Positions 29,292-39,175 are shown, counted from the first letter of the stretch. The stretch is DNA of 64,000 bases from Acetobacteraceae bacterium (GCA_031291725.1 JARLIM010000027.1:1-64000); one strand, 5' to 3'. A program made the numbers and translations. The notes: a model not told the origin generated them from the sequence alone.

Positions 29292-31579
29292 GTCAGCGCC
29301 GTGCCGGTGTAAAATCGGTCAACCGTCGCCGTGGTGCCAGAATCAACGATATTGAAACGAAGTAGGTGCGCACGCCGCTTAAGTGCTACGGCGACGGCAT
29401 CGTCGCTCAGGAAGAAATTTTGCAGCGCCGCAGCATCTTCGAACACATTGCCACACCCTGTTCTTCGCACCATCGCGGCAACATTGCCGCTATCTTTCAA
29501 GCACAAAAGATAACATCCAGCCGCCACGCCCTCATGGGCAACGAACGAAAAGGTTTCCGGCCAAGGCGAGAGCATGGCCAGGAAGTCGATTTTGTGCTCA
29601 TGCAGCAAGCGAGTGGTGGCATCGCGATCATCCGGCGTCGTCTCTGTAACAACGAATTCGCACTCAGGGAGACTGGCCACCGAGCGCGCGCCAAAATGGA
29701 CAAATTGATAGCGCGCGTCATGGTAGAATTGATCAACGAGTGAAGAAAATACCTCCCAGCCCTTGCTTGCCGACGTGAAGCCGACGAATCCGACCCGGAC
29801 CGGAGATTCCGTGTCGACCACGGGTTGATCGAATGGCAATTCGGGCGAAATGATCGGTTCAAGCTGCCAATGCGGATGCGCAGCGGATGAGATCACTGGA
29901 AGGTCGGCTCGGCGGCGCCAGAGATCGAGCGTGAAAGCAGAAGGTGCCAACACATTGAATTCGCACGCCTCAAACAGCCGATTCATGCGGTCAAGATGCT
30001 GTGCGCGGGATTCGCCATAGACACAAACACGACACACTTTGCTGTCCGCGCTTGGTGCATGGCAGAAAGCCAAATCGTTACGAAGCAGATTAAACCCTTC
30101 GCAAATGGAAGTATAATCGTGCAGCCAAAACACGGAATGCGCGGGCGACAGGATTTTGCGAAGCTCGATCACCTGATCTTCGTGGAAACCTAGAACGCTG
30201 TGCACCACCAGCAAGCGCTGCTCTTCAAATTCCGAGGTACATTTGCCCAGCAGGTCGATGAATGTAGCAATTCTGGCAAACCCGCAAAATTCACCATCGA
30301 TGACGATCTGCACCTCAAATTCAGGATCAAAAGGGGCCAGATTCAATCTTCCTCGGCGAGGCGAAAGATGAATATAGGAATAGCCACGCTCAGCAAAGCG
30401 GAGTCTTTCATCCGCAATGAATATCTGTGTACCGCCAATAACCTTGATATAGCAATCATGACTGAGGGCAACGGCCAGCCCGCGAGCATTCCTCAAGGCT
30501 TCATTAATCCGCTTGCCCAACTGCCTGCGAGCCACCAGTTCGCCGGGAGGCTCTTTATATCCTTCTGAGCGCTGCTCCGCAGACCTGGCCGCCTCAATAA
30601 TCCGTCGGCGATATCCGCCGGGGCGACATGGCGCGCGCCCTTCATTCCGCCCAGCGACAAGATAGTGCCAGAATGGATTTACACCCGCATCACGAACATC
30701 TTCATTTGCCTCAAGATAATACCGCGTATCAAAATTTTTATTCGGATTTCGTCCTTCACGCCATCCGGCATAATAGTAATGCTCGACCGGATCCACGCCA
30801 GCTTCGACGACATCGCTATTCTGCGACAGATAATAACCGTCGCTCAGTTCAGTTCGAATCAAGGCCATGCGATCCATATCCTGCGCGCCATCAGGCTCAG
30901 GAGAAGGTTCCGGTTGCGGATCTGGATCGGCACCTTGATCAACCGCGATCAGCGTCGCAACAGGAGCGACAGCGGTGACGTTATGCAACGGTGCACTTGA
31001 AGACTGATCGGGCAGCGGCACGTAGCGGCCGGCCCTCAATTCGACCTGAGCCAACAACGGGTTAACCAAGAAACCAACCGCCTGTGGGTGGAGCAGCTTC
31101 AGCGTTCCGATCTGCCGATCCGCCGACGCGCTCAGCCCCTCACGCCAACCTCGAAATGCAAAATGCGCAACTGGATCGAATCCATTTGGAAATGGACCAG
31201 GCATATTAGCAACATAATAATCTATATCCACATGCTCGCGAAGTGCTGAAACCCAGTCAAAAACCGGATATCCGAACAACAGAAGCGATCTTGTAGATGG
31301 TAACACTCCAGATTCTGCCAAACGATTTTCACTGCGTCCAAATTTCAGATAGTGAAAAAAAGGATTCACACCAGCTGCCGCCACGTCGGAATGTAACAAA
31401 ACATAGCTCGTGGTGTCGAAATACGGATTTGGGTTCCGCCCTTCAAACCAGCCCAACTGACAAAAATGTTCGAGCAAATCTAACGGAGTGCCGACGAGGT
31501 CCGGATATTCATCAGCATAGAAATCGCTATCGAATTCCGTCCTCATCAACTCCACATCGTCGGCATTCAAATTCATCAC
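29288..31579 (-). CDS. Glycosyltransferase with five N-terminal FYL-NPDV-HY-G-EGR repeats
   Basis: Repeats such as FDTRYYLEANEDVRDAGVNPFWHYLVAGRNEGRAP; C-terminal GT4-like VRVGFVGFTSASKGWEVFSSLVDQF ... WPETFSFVAHEGVAAGCYLLCLKDSGN. Confidence 0.75.
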   Translation of the reverse strand: MMNLNADDVELMRTEFDSDFYADEYPDLVGTPLDLLEHFCQLGWFEGRNPNPYFDTTSYVLLHSDVAAAGVNPFFHYLKFGRSENRLAESGVLPSTRSLLLFGYPVFDWVSALREHVDIDYYVANMPGPFPNGFDPVAHFAFRGWREGLSASADRQIGTLKLLHPQAVGFLVNPLLAQVELRAGRYVPLPDQSSSAPLHNVTAVAPVATLIAVDQGADPDPQPEPSPEPDGAQDMDRMALIRTELSDGYYLSQNSDVVEAGVDPVEHYYYAGWREGRNPNKNFDTRYYLEANEDVRDAGVNPFWHYLVAGRNEGRAPCRPGGYRRRIIEAARSAEQRSEGYKEPPGELVARRQLGKRINEALRNARGLAVALSHDCYIKVIGGTQIFIADERLRFAERGYSYIHLSPRRGRLNLAPFDPEFEVQIVIDGEFCGFARIATFIDLLGKCTSEFEEQRLLVVHSVLGFHEDQVIELRKILSPAHSVFWLHDYTSICEGFNLLRNDLAFCHAPSADSKVCRVCVYGESRAQHLDRMNRLFEACEFNVLAPSAFTLDLWRRRADLPVISSAAHPHWQLEPIISPELPFDQPVVDTESPVRVGFVGFTSASKGWEVFSSLVDQFYHDARYQFVHFGARSVASLPECEFVVTETTPDDRDATTRLLHEHKIDFLAMLSPWPETFSFVAHEGVAAGCYLLCLKDSGNVAAMVRRTGCGNVFEDAAALQNFFLSDDAVAVALKRRAHLLRFNIVDSGTTATVDRFYTGTALT

Positions 31580-31676
31580 CTAGCCCACTTCCGCAATGCC
31601 AATTGGCACAGCCACATGCTGCCTCATGTGAGACGAAATCTAGCAGTGAGGCACAGGAGCCGTCAGCAAATACCGC

Positions 31677-32087
31677 TTAGAACAAGGAGAAACCTTTGTG
31701 AGGCAACCGCCCCTCACGAAAGCCCGCATACTCAAAGTGCTCTTGAGCGTTTTTGATAACGCCCTTGCGGATCGCATCCACAACATCAGGATTTTCCGCA
31801 AGGTAAAACTTTTCATCGACGACCAACTTACGCGGCAAGCGCCCCTCAAAATATCCAGTCGTGTAATAATGGTCAGCAGCACTCTTGATGATGTCATTTC
31901 TGATAGCATCACGAATATCTGTATTAATTGCTAAGTAAAAACTCTCGTCAAAAATATTTTTTGCCTGCAGAGCAGATGCCAACATCTGATTGAACAGTTC
32001 AACCGGAACAGACACTCTCTTGCCACCATCCGAATCAGTCTCTTCGCGCACCAAAAGCTTTAGATGGCTGAATTGCACCGGATACAC
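31677..32087 (-). CDS. Small protein containing two FYL-NPDV-HY-G-EGR repeats
   Basis: FDESFYLAINTDIRDAIRNDIIKSAADHYYTTGYFEGRLP and VDEKFYLAENPDVVDAIRKGVIKNAQEHFEYAGFREGRLP. Confidence 0.65.
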   Translation of the reverse strand: MYPVQFSHLKLLVREETDSDGGKRVSVPVELFNQMLASALQAKNIFDESFYLAINTDIRDAIRNDIIKSAADHYYTTGYFEGRLPRKLVVDEKFYLAENPDVVDAIRKGVIKNAQEHFEYAGFREGRLPHKGFSLF

Positions 32088-32806
32088 TCCTCAGTATTGC
32101 CCCAAGCCCCGACACAATCATCCAGGGCCCCGGTAAGCTTTTGTATATCCCCCCCCCTCACATTTGCCAAGGCATAGCCGAATTTCATAAATATTATATT
32201 TATGAAACAAGACACCCAACAAATGGCGATTTGATTTTTTAAAAAAAAATTCACAAGAATAACGAAACTACATTTATTTATAGTGTATTGTAATTTTTAT
32301 TTAAAAATTTTTATTTAGTGTATTGTATACTATTTGTTTATTATAAATATTATTTTGCTTTATTCTCCAGGCCGCCCCTGGGAGGCAACTTGAGGGATCT
32401 GGGTTTGTCGTTTACGGCATTCAGTCTTAGGTGACACCGCGAAAACTGGATAACCCATTTAAATCACGTATTATTTTCTGATACAGCCTGTCTTTTGGAA
32501 GGTAAAAAATGAGCGGCACAATCAATCATTTCACCTGCCAGATTGAAAATGCATACCTAATCCGACCGCCAACAGTGGCCCACCCCACCAAACACTCACA
32601 TAAAGTTGTTTCGAAACACCTCATTCGGTGAGAATATCAATTGGACAGAGAGGATGGGCACCACATCTCCGCACATCTCTGATGTAAACGCAAAAGGGGA
32701 GCGTATGAAATAAATAATTTTTTCAAAATCCCATAAATTGTAAGCGCGATTTAAAAATTTTGCAGGCCGTTTAGGAAAAAACGCCTTAAAAATAGGAGGA
32801 GTTTAC

Positions 32807-33808
32807 ATGTCAAATGGACCATTTTCTTTCTCGAAACGAGAAAAAATTACCAACATATCCAATTTTTTATCCGGAAGTCAAAATTTTTCTACTCATATTG
32901 GCAAGGCTATATTGGGTGAATATGGCTGGATATTTTTAACAAATGATACAAATGATTTTTTTGAATATCAATTTGGTAAATTAAAATGGAATGCAGCAGA
33001 TAAAAACCGATCTGAAAGTATTATTCTAGATAGAATTTCCGCAATAAGCTCTCAAGGTGTGCCTTATATTAAATTTATAGTACCAGAAAAATCAGTTATA
33101 TATAGTGAATATCTACCGTCAGCCATTCAAGGCGATGCGGAAAATCAAATGCGTCCAGCAAAAATAATGTCTGAACTTTTTCGAAATAACGTATATTACA
33201 TGGAGAATTTTCTAAAAGATGCAAAATCTTATGGTTTTATATATTTCAGAGGCGACAGCCACACAAGCTGGCTTGGTAGTTATTTTGTTTACCGATACAT
33301 TGCCGAATTACTATTTTCTAGAAATTTGATATTAACGCCGCCCATAGATATCAAATATCTCGAGCCTTCGCTCGCCGGGTATGACGGTGACTTATATTCA
33401 CAACTAGGAGATGTTCAAAAAAAACTATTGGAAAATACTTGGGGATTCCTTCTTCCAGAAAACACATTTGAAACAACAATAAAATATACACTAAAAATTC
33501 ACAGTAACTCATCTACGCAAATACAAAACAACTTTAATGAACAATTTCCTTCAATCGAACGGGACGTAATTGTTTATGAAAATATCGATACATCACTACC
33601 GAAGGCGGTTATATTCAGAGACTCAACGCTAGAGTTTTGCCATGAGTTAATTGCACAGCATTTTTCTCGCTGTGTTTTTATTTGGCACAATGGCGCCGTC
33701 ATCGACAATTTCATTAACATTGAAAAGCCAGATGTTGTTATACATGTTATGGCCGAGCGTTTTGTTTCTGCATACCCTAAATTTGAACCAATAAGCTCTA
33801 TAGGGTGA
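32807..33808 (+). CDS. AlgX/AlgJ-like SGNH O-acetyltransferase family protein
   Basis: GEYGWIFLTNDTND, YIKFIVPEKSVIYSEYLPSAIQGD, FRGDSHTSWLGSYFVYRYIAELL, KAVIFRDSTLEFCHELIAQHFSRCVFIWH. RBS AGGAGG. Confidence 0.6.
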   Translation: MSNGPFSFSKREKITNISNFLSGSQNFSTHIGKAILGEYGWIFLTNDTNDFFEYQFGKLKWNAADKNRSESIILDRISAISSQGVPYIKFIVPEKSVIYSEYLPSAIQGDAENQMRPAKIMSELFRNNVYYMENFLKDAKSYGFIYFRGDSHTSWLGSYFVYRYIAELLFSRNLILTPPIDIKYLEPSLAGYDGDLYSQLGDVQKKLLENTWGFLLPENTFETTIKYTLKIHSNSSTQIQNNFNEQFPSIERDVIVYENIDTSLPKAVIFRDSTLEFCHELIAQHFSRCVFIWHNGAVIDNFINIEKPDVVIHVMAERFVSAYPKFEPISSIG

Positions 33809-33850
33809 ACTGCTTACGATTGGCCCGACAGGTTGCAGAAGGCTGAAAGC

Positions 33851-33911
33851 TAGACGGTTCTATCAACCATGGGATTTGACCCGGATACATGCGTGACGCC
33901 GCCGGATGAAG
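33851..33911 (+). repeat. Short remnant sharing two end motifs with the IS at 24.66-25.57 kb
   Basis: TAGACGGTTCTATCAACC (33851) vs reverse complement of 25555-25572 TGGACGGTTCTATTAACC (16/18); CGCCGCCGGATGAAGC (33897) vs reverse complement of 24659-24674 CGCAGCCGGATGAAGG (14/16); same order and orientation. Confidence 0.5.
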
Positions 33912-34007
33912 CGGCTTGGATGTCCTGATTGGCGCCGGTGAGGCAAGGTTTCAGAGGCGCAGCTGAAACGCCTCGTCCGTGCAATCTACCGCCAAGAACC
34001 AGCACAC

Positions 34008-34559
34008 TCATCCGAACAACCCCGCACACTCCGCCAGACTTGGCATCACCCGGTCTTTATCCGAGACAATCGCCTGCAGCGGATCAACCGGCCATGGCAG
34101 CGCCAAGGCTGGGTCATCCCAGCGAACGCCGCGCTCGGCTTCCCGCAGGTATGGCGCCGTCACCTTATAGAGCACCTCCGTGCCGTCTTCCAACGCCACA
34201 AAGCCGTGCAGAAATCCGCCCGGCACCCAGAATTGCGCGCCGTTCTCCGCCGAGAGTATCGTCGCCACGTGCTGGCCATATGTCGATGAACCAGGGCGGA
34301 TATCAACCGCCACATCCCAGATCGACCCGCTCAGCACCCGCACCAGCTTGCCCTGTATCGCAGGCGCCACCTGGCAATGCAGGCCGCGCACCACGTTCTT
34401 GTGCGAGCGGCTTTGATTGTCCTGGATGAACAGATCGGGGATGCCGATCTCGGCAAATTTCGCCGCCGAATACGCCTCGCTGAAATGCCCGCGGCTGTCG
34501 GCAAAGCGCGGCGGGGTGACGCGCAGAACGTCCGGGATCGCCATTCGTTCAACCTGCAT
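34008..34559 (-). CDS. rfbC: dTDP-4-dehydrorhamnose 3,5-epimerase
   Basis: FADSRGHFSEAYSAAKFAEIGIPDLFIQDNQSRSHKNVVRGLHCQ ... VPGGFLHGFVALEDGTEVLYKVT. Confidence 0.95.
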   Translation of the reverse strand: MQVERMAIPDVLRVTPPRFADSRGHFSEAYSAAKFAEIGIPDLFIQDNQSRSHKNVVRGLHCQVAPAIQGKLVRVLSGSIWDVAVDIRPGSSTYGQHVATILSAENGAQFWVPGGFLHGFVALEDGTEVLYKVTAPYLREAERGVRWDDPALALPWPVDPLQAIVSDKDRVMPSLAECAGLFG

Positions 34560-35431
34560 CAGCGTGCTCCATTGGCAATCAGGGTCAGCGTGCGGCCCAG
34601 CTCGGTCTTGCCCAATTTGGCCGCCTCGGCGCGCAATTGCTCGGCGTCGATATAGCCCATCCGGAACGCGACCTCCTCCGGGCAGCCCACCAGCATGCCC
34701 TGGCGCTGCTGGATGGTCTGCACAAAACTGCCCGCCTGCATCAGGCTGTCCGGCGTGCCCGCATCAAGCCAGGCGCAGCCTCGGCCGAGCTTTTGCACAT
34801 GCAGATCGCCCGCCTCCATATACAGCCGGTTGAGGTCGGTGATCTCCAACTCCCCCCGCGCGGAGGGCTGCACGCACGCGGCCAGCTCCGTCACCCGGGC
34901 ATCGTAGAAATACAGACCGATCACCGCCCAATTCGACTTCGGCGCGCTCGGCTTCTCCTCGATCTCCAACGCTCGCCCGGAAGCATCCATCGACACCACG
35001 CCGTAGCGCTCTGGGTCGGCGACGCGATAGGCGAACACTGTGGCGCCGGACTCTCGCTTGGCGGCGTCCTGCAATTGCGTTGAAAGATGATCACCGAAGA
35101 TCATGTTATCGCCCAGTGCCAACGCGCAGGCCTCGCCGCCCAGCCAGTCGCGGCCAATGTGGAAGGCTTGCGCCAAGCCGTCGGGCGAGGGCTGTTCGGC
35201 ATAGGTGAACTTCACCCCCAACCGCGCGCCATCGCCAAGCAAACGCTGGAATTGCGGCAGATCGGCCGGCGTCGAGATCACCAGAATGTCGCGAATGCCC
35301 GCCAGCATCAGCACCGAGAGCGGATAATACACCATCGGCTTGTCATACACCGGCAGCAGCTGCTTGCTCGCCGCCAGCGTCATCGGGTGCAGGCGTGTGC
35401 CGGAGCCGCCGGCGAGCAGAATGCCCTTCAT
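34559..35431 (-). CDS. rfbA: Glucose-1-phosphate thymidylyltransferase
   Basis: [54 protein letters not shown]. Confidence 0.96.
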   Translation of the reverse strand: MKGILLAGGSGTRLHPMTLAASKQLLPVYDKPMVYYPLSVLMLAGIRDILVISTPADLPQFQRLLGDGARLGVKFTYAEQPSPDGLAQAFHIGRDWLGGEACALALGDNMIFGDHLSTQLQDAAKRESGATVFAYRVADPERYGVVSMDASGRALEIEEKPSAPKSNWAVIGLYFYDARVTELAACVQPSARGELEITDLNRLYMEAGDLHVQKLGRGCAWLDAGTPDSLMQAGSFVQTIQQRQGMLVGCPEEVAFRMGYIDAEQLRAEAAKLGKTELGRTLTLIANGAR

Positions 35432-36495
35432 GCGGCGGCTCCCGTGGCGGTTCCCAGGCGCTGGCCGCCATAGCGCGCCTGCCGGATCGGCTGCCACCAA
35501 TCGCGATGGCTGAGGTAGAAATCGATGGTCTTGCCCAAACCCGCCTCGAAATCATGCGCGGCTTTCCAGCCCAGCGCCTGTTCGGCGTGGCTGGGGTCGA
35601 TCTCATAGCGGAAATCATGGCCGGGGCGGTCGGTGACGAAGCGGATCAGCCGGCTGCGTGGGCCTGCCGGATCGGGCAGTCGGGCATCCAGTGCGGCGCA
35701 GATCGCGTGCACCACCTGCAGATTGCTGCGCGGTTGGCGCGCACCGATGCAATAGGTCTGCCCGACCTGCCCGCGCTCGATCACCGCCACCAAGGCTTCG
35801 GCGTGGTCATCGACGAACAGCCAGTCGCGCATGTTGGAGCCGTCGCCATAGACCGGCAGGTCCCGGCCCTCCAGCGCGTTGAGCAGCACCAGCGGGATCA
35901 GCTTTTCCGGGAAATGCCACACGCCGTAATTGTTCACCGTGTTCGAGACGATGGTCGGCAGGCCGTAGGTGTGATGCCACGCCCGCACCAGATGGTCGGA
36001 TGCCGCCTTGGAGGCCGAATACGGGCTGCGCGGGTCATAGGCGGTGTGTTCGTTGAACGGCGCATCCTCCGGGCCGAGGGCGCCGAAGACTTCATCGGTG
36101 GAGATGTGGTGGAACCGGAACGCCGCTTTGGCCGCAGCCTCCAGCCCCCTCCAATAGGACAGCGCCACATCGAGCAGCGTGTAGGTGCCGACGACGTTGG
36201 AATGAATGAACGGGCCGGGGCCATCGATGGAGCGATCGACATGCGTCTCAGCCGCCAGATGCATCACCGCATCCGGCCGCTGGCTGGCGAAAATCTCGCG
36301 CATCGCCTGATGATCGGCGATATCGGCACGGACCAACATGTGGCGCGGATGCGTGCGGGCTTCTTCCAGCGCGTCTTCCGAGGCGGCGTAAGTCATTTTA
36401 TCGACATTGATCACGCTATGACCCGTCGCCCGGATCAGCCGACGCACAACAGCCGAGCCAATGAAGCCGCAGCCGCCCGTGACCAAAATTCGCAT
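35428..36495 (-). CDS. rfbB: dTDP-glucose 4,6-dehydratase
   Basis: [37 protein letters not shown] ... [27 protein letters not shown] ... [12 protein letters not shown]. Confidence 0.96.
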   Translation of the reverse strand: MRILVTGGCGFIGSAVVRRLIRATGHSVINVDKMTYAASEDALEEARTHPRHMLVRADIADHQAMREIFASQRPDAVMHLAAETHVDRSIDGPGPFIHSNVVGTYTLLDVALSYWRGLEAAAKAAFRFHHISTDEVFGALGPEDAPFNEHTAYDPRSPYSASKAASDHLVRAWHHTYGLPTIVSNTVNNYGVWHFPEKLIPLVLLNALEGRDLPVYGDGSNMRDWLFVDDHAEALVAVIERGQVGQTYCIGARQPRSNLQVVHAICAALDARLPDPAGPRSRLIRFVTDRPGHDFRYEIDPSHAEQALGWKAAHDFEAGLGKTIDFYLSHRDWWQPIRQARYGGQRLGTATGAAA

Positions 36496-36686
36496 CAAAG
36501 CCTCACACACTCACACACATCGCGCGGCAACATGACAGCCGCGCCGGAGAGCGGCAAGCGAGAGGACGTGGCATTTTCGAAAAATTTTACGATTATTGGC
36601 ACCGTTTGAATTGTTGACGATGAATCTGCCCGTCACACGATCTGATAATATCAATTCATTGAAATAAACTCATTAAATATTGTTAT

Positions 36687-38267
36687 TTATTGAATATCAA
36701 AATATCCCCATAATGGCCGCCGATCTGGCGCTCCGGCAAAACTGAACCGCACATTCCCATGCCCCAGCGCCAGAAAATCCACCGCCCCGGAGGCGTCGGT
36801 CGTGAGGTCGATTGGGTCAGTCAGGCTCGGCGTGAGTGGAAATCGCGTTCGACTGACCTCCCTCCCGTCAGCGCCGAGAGAGATCAGCGCCAGATAGCCC
36901 GCCTGCCCGACCGTTCCATCGGCCGCCATGCGCATGTCGAGCGCATAGGGCACGCCAGGGACAACCGGCACATTGGCGCTGTTGTGCATCTCGGAACGCC
37001 CCGTAACCGCGTGAAAGCTTTGCACTCCATCCGCACCGATCGGGAGATCTGTGAAGCGCAACACTGTCTCGCGACCGCCACTGGACAAATGCACCTCGCC
37101 CAGCCGCACCGCACCGCTGCCCGCGCAGTCGCATTCCACATTCAACCGCAAGGCCAACAGCACGCTGGCCGCGTTCGGCGGGATGATGCCGTTGACATGC
37201 CGCGCGGTGAGGCGTGCGACGTCCACCCGCGCCGCCTGCACATGCGCGCCCACAACCGGCTGCCCGTGTTCGTCGATAAGGGCGATCCGGGCGGGTCCAA
37301 CCGGACGCCTCCAGATGCGGGTGCGGGCGTAATCGAGGAGGAGATTGGTCATTGTCCCCGGCTGATCTTCGGGCAGCATCCGCGAGGGGTGCCGCATCCA
37401 GCTTTGCAGGATGGCCTGATCCGGCAGCGCAGAGGAGCCATCCTCCACCTGCACGGCGCGTGCGCTGGCGTGCTGCGTCCAGGCAAGGTCGGTCTGATCG
37501 CTTTCATCGCCGTTATAGATGATGCCGATAGGCAGATGCGCCGCATGCAGGCGCTGTTGCAGGCGTGCCAGCGCAGACTGCCAGGGGCTTTGCCAGGGGA
37601 TGTCGAGATGGACGAAATCCAATGGCCGGCCAGTGGCGGCGCGGAAGGCATCGGCGAAGTGGATCACCTCATCGGCCCAGGCCTGCGGGGCAAGCGGATC
37701 GAGCGGTTCAATGTCGCCAATCCGAATATTGGGGAAGGCGGCACGCAAAACGGCGACGTTCTGCGCCAGGGACCGCGCCACCGCCTCAATGCTGGCCGCG
37801 CAATGCTGCGGCCCCAGGTAGTGGTGGCCATACCAGAGCGGCTCATCCATCGCGACCGCGTCGATCCGACCGCCAAGGGTGCGCACACGCTCGGCCACGC
37901 GGGCAATCTCGCCAGGGCCGGAATAGCCTTCCACCCCCTGCCCGCACGCCTGCAGATGCGGGATCATCAAGCCTTCAAACGCGAGGGCGATGTGGCGCGC
38001 ACGCAGATCGTTGAACATCTCCCGCAGGTCCGCATCCGGCGCGTTGAGCAGCCATTGGGTGGAGGTTTTGAACACCGCCACCTGCGCCGCCGCCCGAGAC
38101 CATGCGGCCTTTGGGCTGAAGAGGGATTGATAATCGCTCGGTGTGCCCGGCTGCGTGACAGCGCGAACAAAGGGATCGACGCCTGCCAGCCAAATTTCGG
38201 CGGACCGGGCGGCGTGTCCGCACAAGCCGAGCAGCACAGCGCCAAAAATGCACAGCAATCGATTCAT
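36687..38267 (-). CDS. Secreted TIM-barrel-like putative glycoside hydrolase
   Basis: Signal peptide MNRLLCIFGAVLLGLCGHAARSA; IDAVAMDEPLWYGHHY, PLDFVHLDIPW, LPIGIIYNGDESDQTDLAW (barrel-strand pattern); C-terminal beta-rich region. Function not assignable by eye. Confidence 0.55.
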   Translation of the reverse strand: MNRLLCIFGAVLLGLCGHAARSAEIWLAGVDPFVRAVTQPGTPSDYQSLFSPKAAWSRAAAQVAVFKTSTQWLLNAPDADLREMFNDLRARHIALAFEGLMIPHLQACGQGVEGYSGPGEIARVAERVRTLGGRIDAVAMDEPLWYGHHYLGPQHCAASIEAVARSLAQNVAVLRAAFPNIRIGDIEPLDPLAPQAWADEVIHFADAFRAATGRPLDFVHLDIPWQSPWQSALARLQQRLHAAHLPIGIIYNGDESDQTDLAWTQHASARAVQVEDGSSALPDQAILQSWMRHPSRMLPEDQPGTMTNLLLDYARTRIWRRPVGPARIALIDEHGQPVVGAHVQAARVDVARLTARHVNGIIPPNAASVLLALRLNVECDCAGSGAVRLGEVHLSSGGRETVLRFTDLPIGADGVQSFHAVTGRSEMHNSANVPVVPGVPYALDMRMAADGTVGQAGYLALISLGADGREVSRTRFPLTPSLTDPIDLTTDASGAVDFLALGHGNVRFSFAGAPDRRPLWGYFDIQ

Positions 38268-38297
38268 CGCCCGCCCCCCAACCATTGCGCGCGGCCG

Positions 38298-38939
38298 TCA
38301 TCCCCGCCCCACGATCCCGCGCAAATTGTCGCCTGCCACCTCCAGCACACTCGGATCGCCGGCGACCATCAATGAGGCGATCACACCGTCCAGCAGCAGC
38401 ATGATCTGCCGCGCCACCTTCGCCGGTGCCGGCACACCGGCCGCCTGTGCAATCGCGGTCAGCCGTTCACGGATCAGGCGGTGATGCTCCACCGCCAGCG
38501 CGCGCAAATGCGGCTCGCCCTTCGAATGCTCGGCGGCGGCGTTCATGAAGGAGCAGCCATAGAAGCGGCCACTGTCGAACCAGGCCCCCAGCGCCGGCAC
38601 AACCGCCAGAAGTTGCGTCATCGGGTCCGGCCCGGCTTGCGCCAGCTCGGCAAAGAATGCCTCGCGCCAAGCGGCCCCCTCGCGCAGCAGCACCTCCTGC
38701 ACCAGCGCGTCTTTGGAGCCGAAGCGGGCATAGAGCGCCATCTTCGAGGCCCCGGCGGCGGCGAGGATGCGGTCAATCCCGGTGGCGTGGATGCCGTCAC
38801 GACAAAACAGCTCGCGGGCCGCCGCCAGAATGCGTTCACCCGCCGGACGCTCGGATACGGTGCCGTCCGCACTGGCGGGAGACAGCGCACGGAAGCCTGC
38901 GCCCAGCACACATGCCTCATTTTCGTGCGAAAATTCCAT
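38298..38939 (-). CDS. TetR/AcrR-family regulator
   Basis: ERILAAARELFCRDGIHATGIDRILAAAGASKMALYARFGSKDALVQEVLL (TetR HTH). Confidence 0.93.
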   Translation of the reverse strand: MEFSHENEACVLGAGFRALSPASADGTVSERPAGERILAAARELFCRDGIHATGIDRILAAAGASKMALYARFGSKDALVQEVLLREGAAWREAFFAELAQAGPDPMTQLLAVVPALGAWFDSGRFYGCSFMNAAAEHSKGEPHLRALAVEHHRLIRERLTAIAQAAGVPAPAKVARQIMLLLDGVIASLMVAGDPSVLEVAGDNLRGIVGRG

Positions 38940-39033
38940 CACGCCCCTCCAAACTTCCCAACGATTGGCATTTCCTGCATGAATTCGATCAATTTGCCGG
39001 TTTTGTACGCATATTTTCCGACCATTGTCTAAC

Positions 39034-39045
39034 CTGACCGGTCTG
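39034..39045. promoter_or_regulatory. Candidate TetR-family operator (site A)
   Basis: CTGACCGGTCTG palindrome between divergent tetR and osmC; shares CGGTCTGT with site B. Confidence 0.4.
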
Positions 39046-39161
39046 TCTGGCACCCGCAATATCGCATTGGCCGCCCCAACCGCGTCAATGGTGCCGATGC
39101 GCTGCGCAAATCCGAGGCCGGCCAGCTGTGGCACGGGTTTTGGATAGTCTCCCGACATAAG

Positions 39162-39175
39162 ACAGAACGGTCTGT
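39162..39175. promoter_or_regulatory. Candidate TetR-family operator (site B)
   Basis: ACAGAACGGTCTGT inverted repeat (ACAGA/TCTGT) in the tetR-osmC intergenic region. Confidence 0.45.

Noticed and set aside
34559-36609. Large plus-strand ORFs over rfbA/rfbB (e.g. 35395-36609)
   Set aside because: Shadow ORFs opposite well-supported rfb genes.
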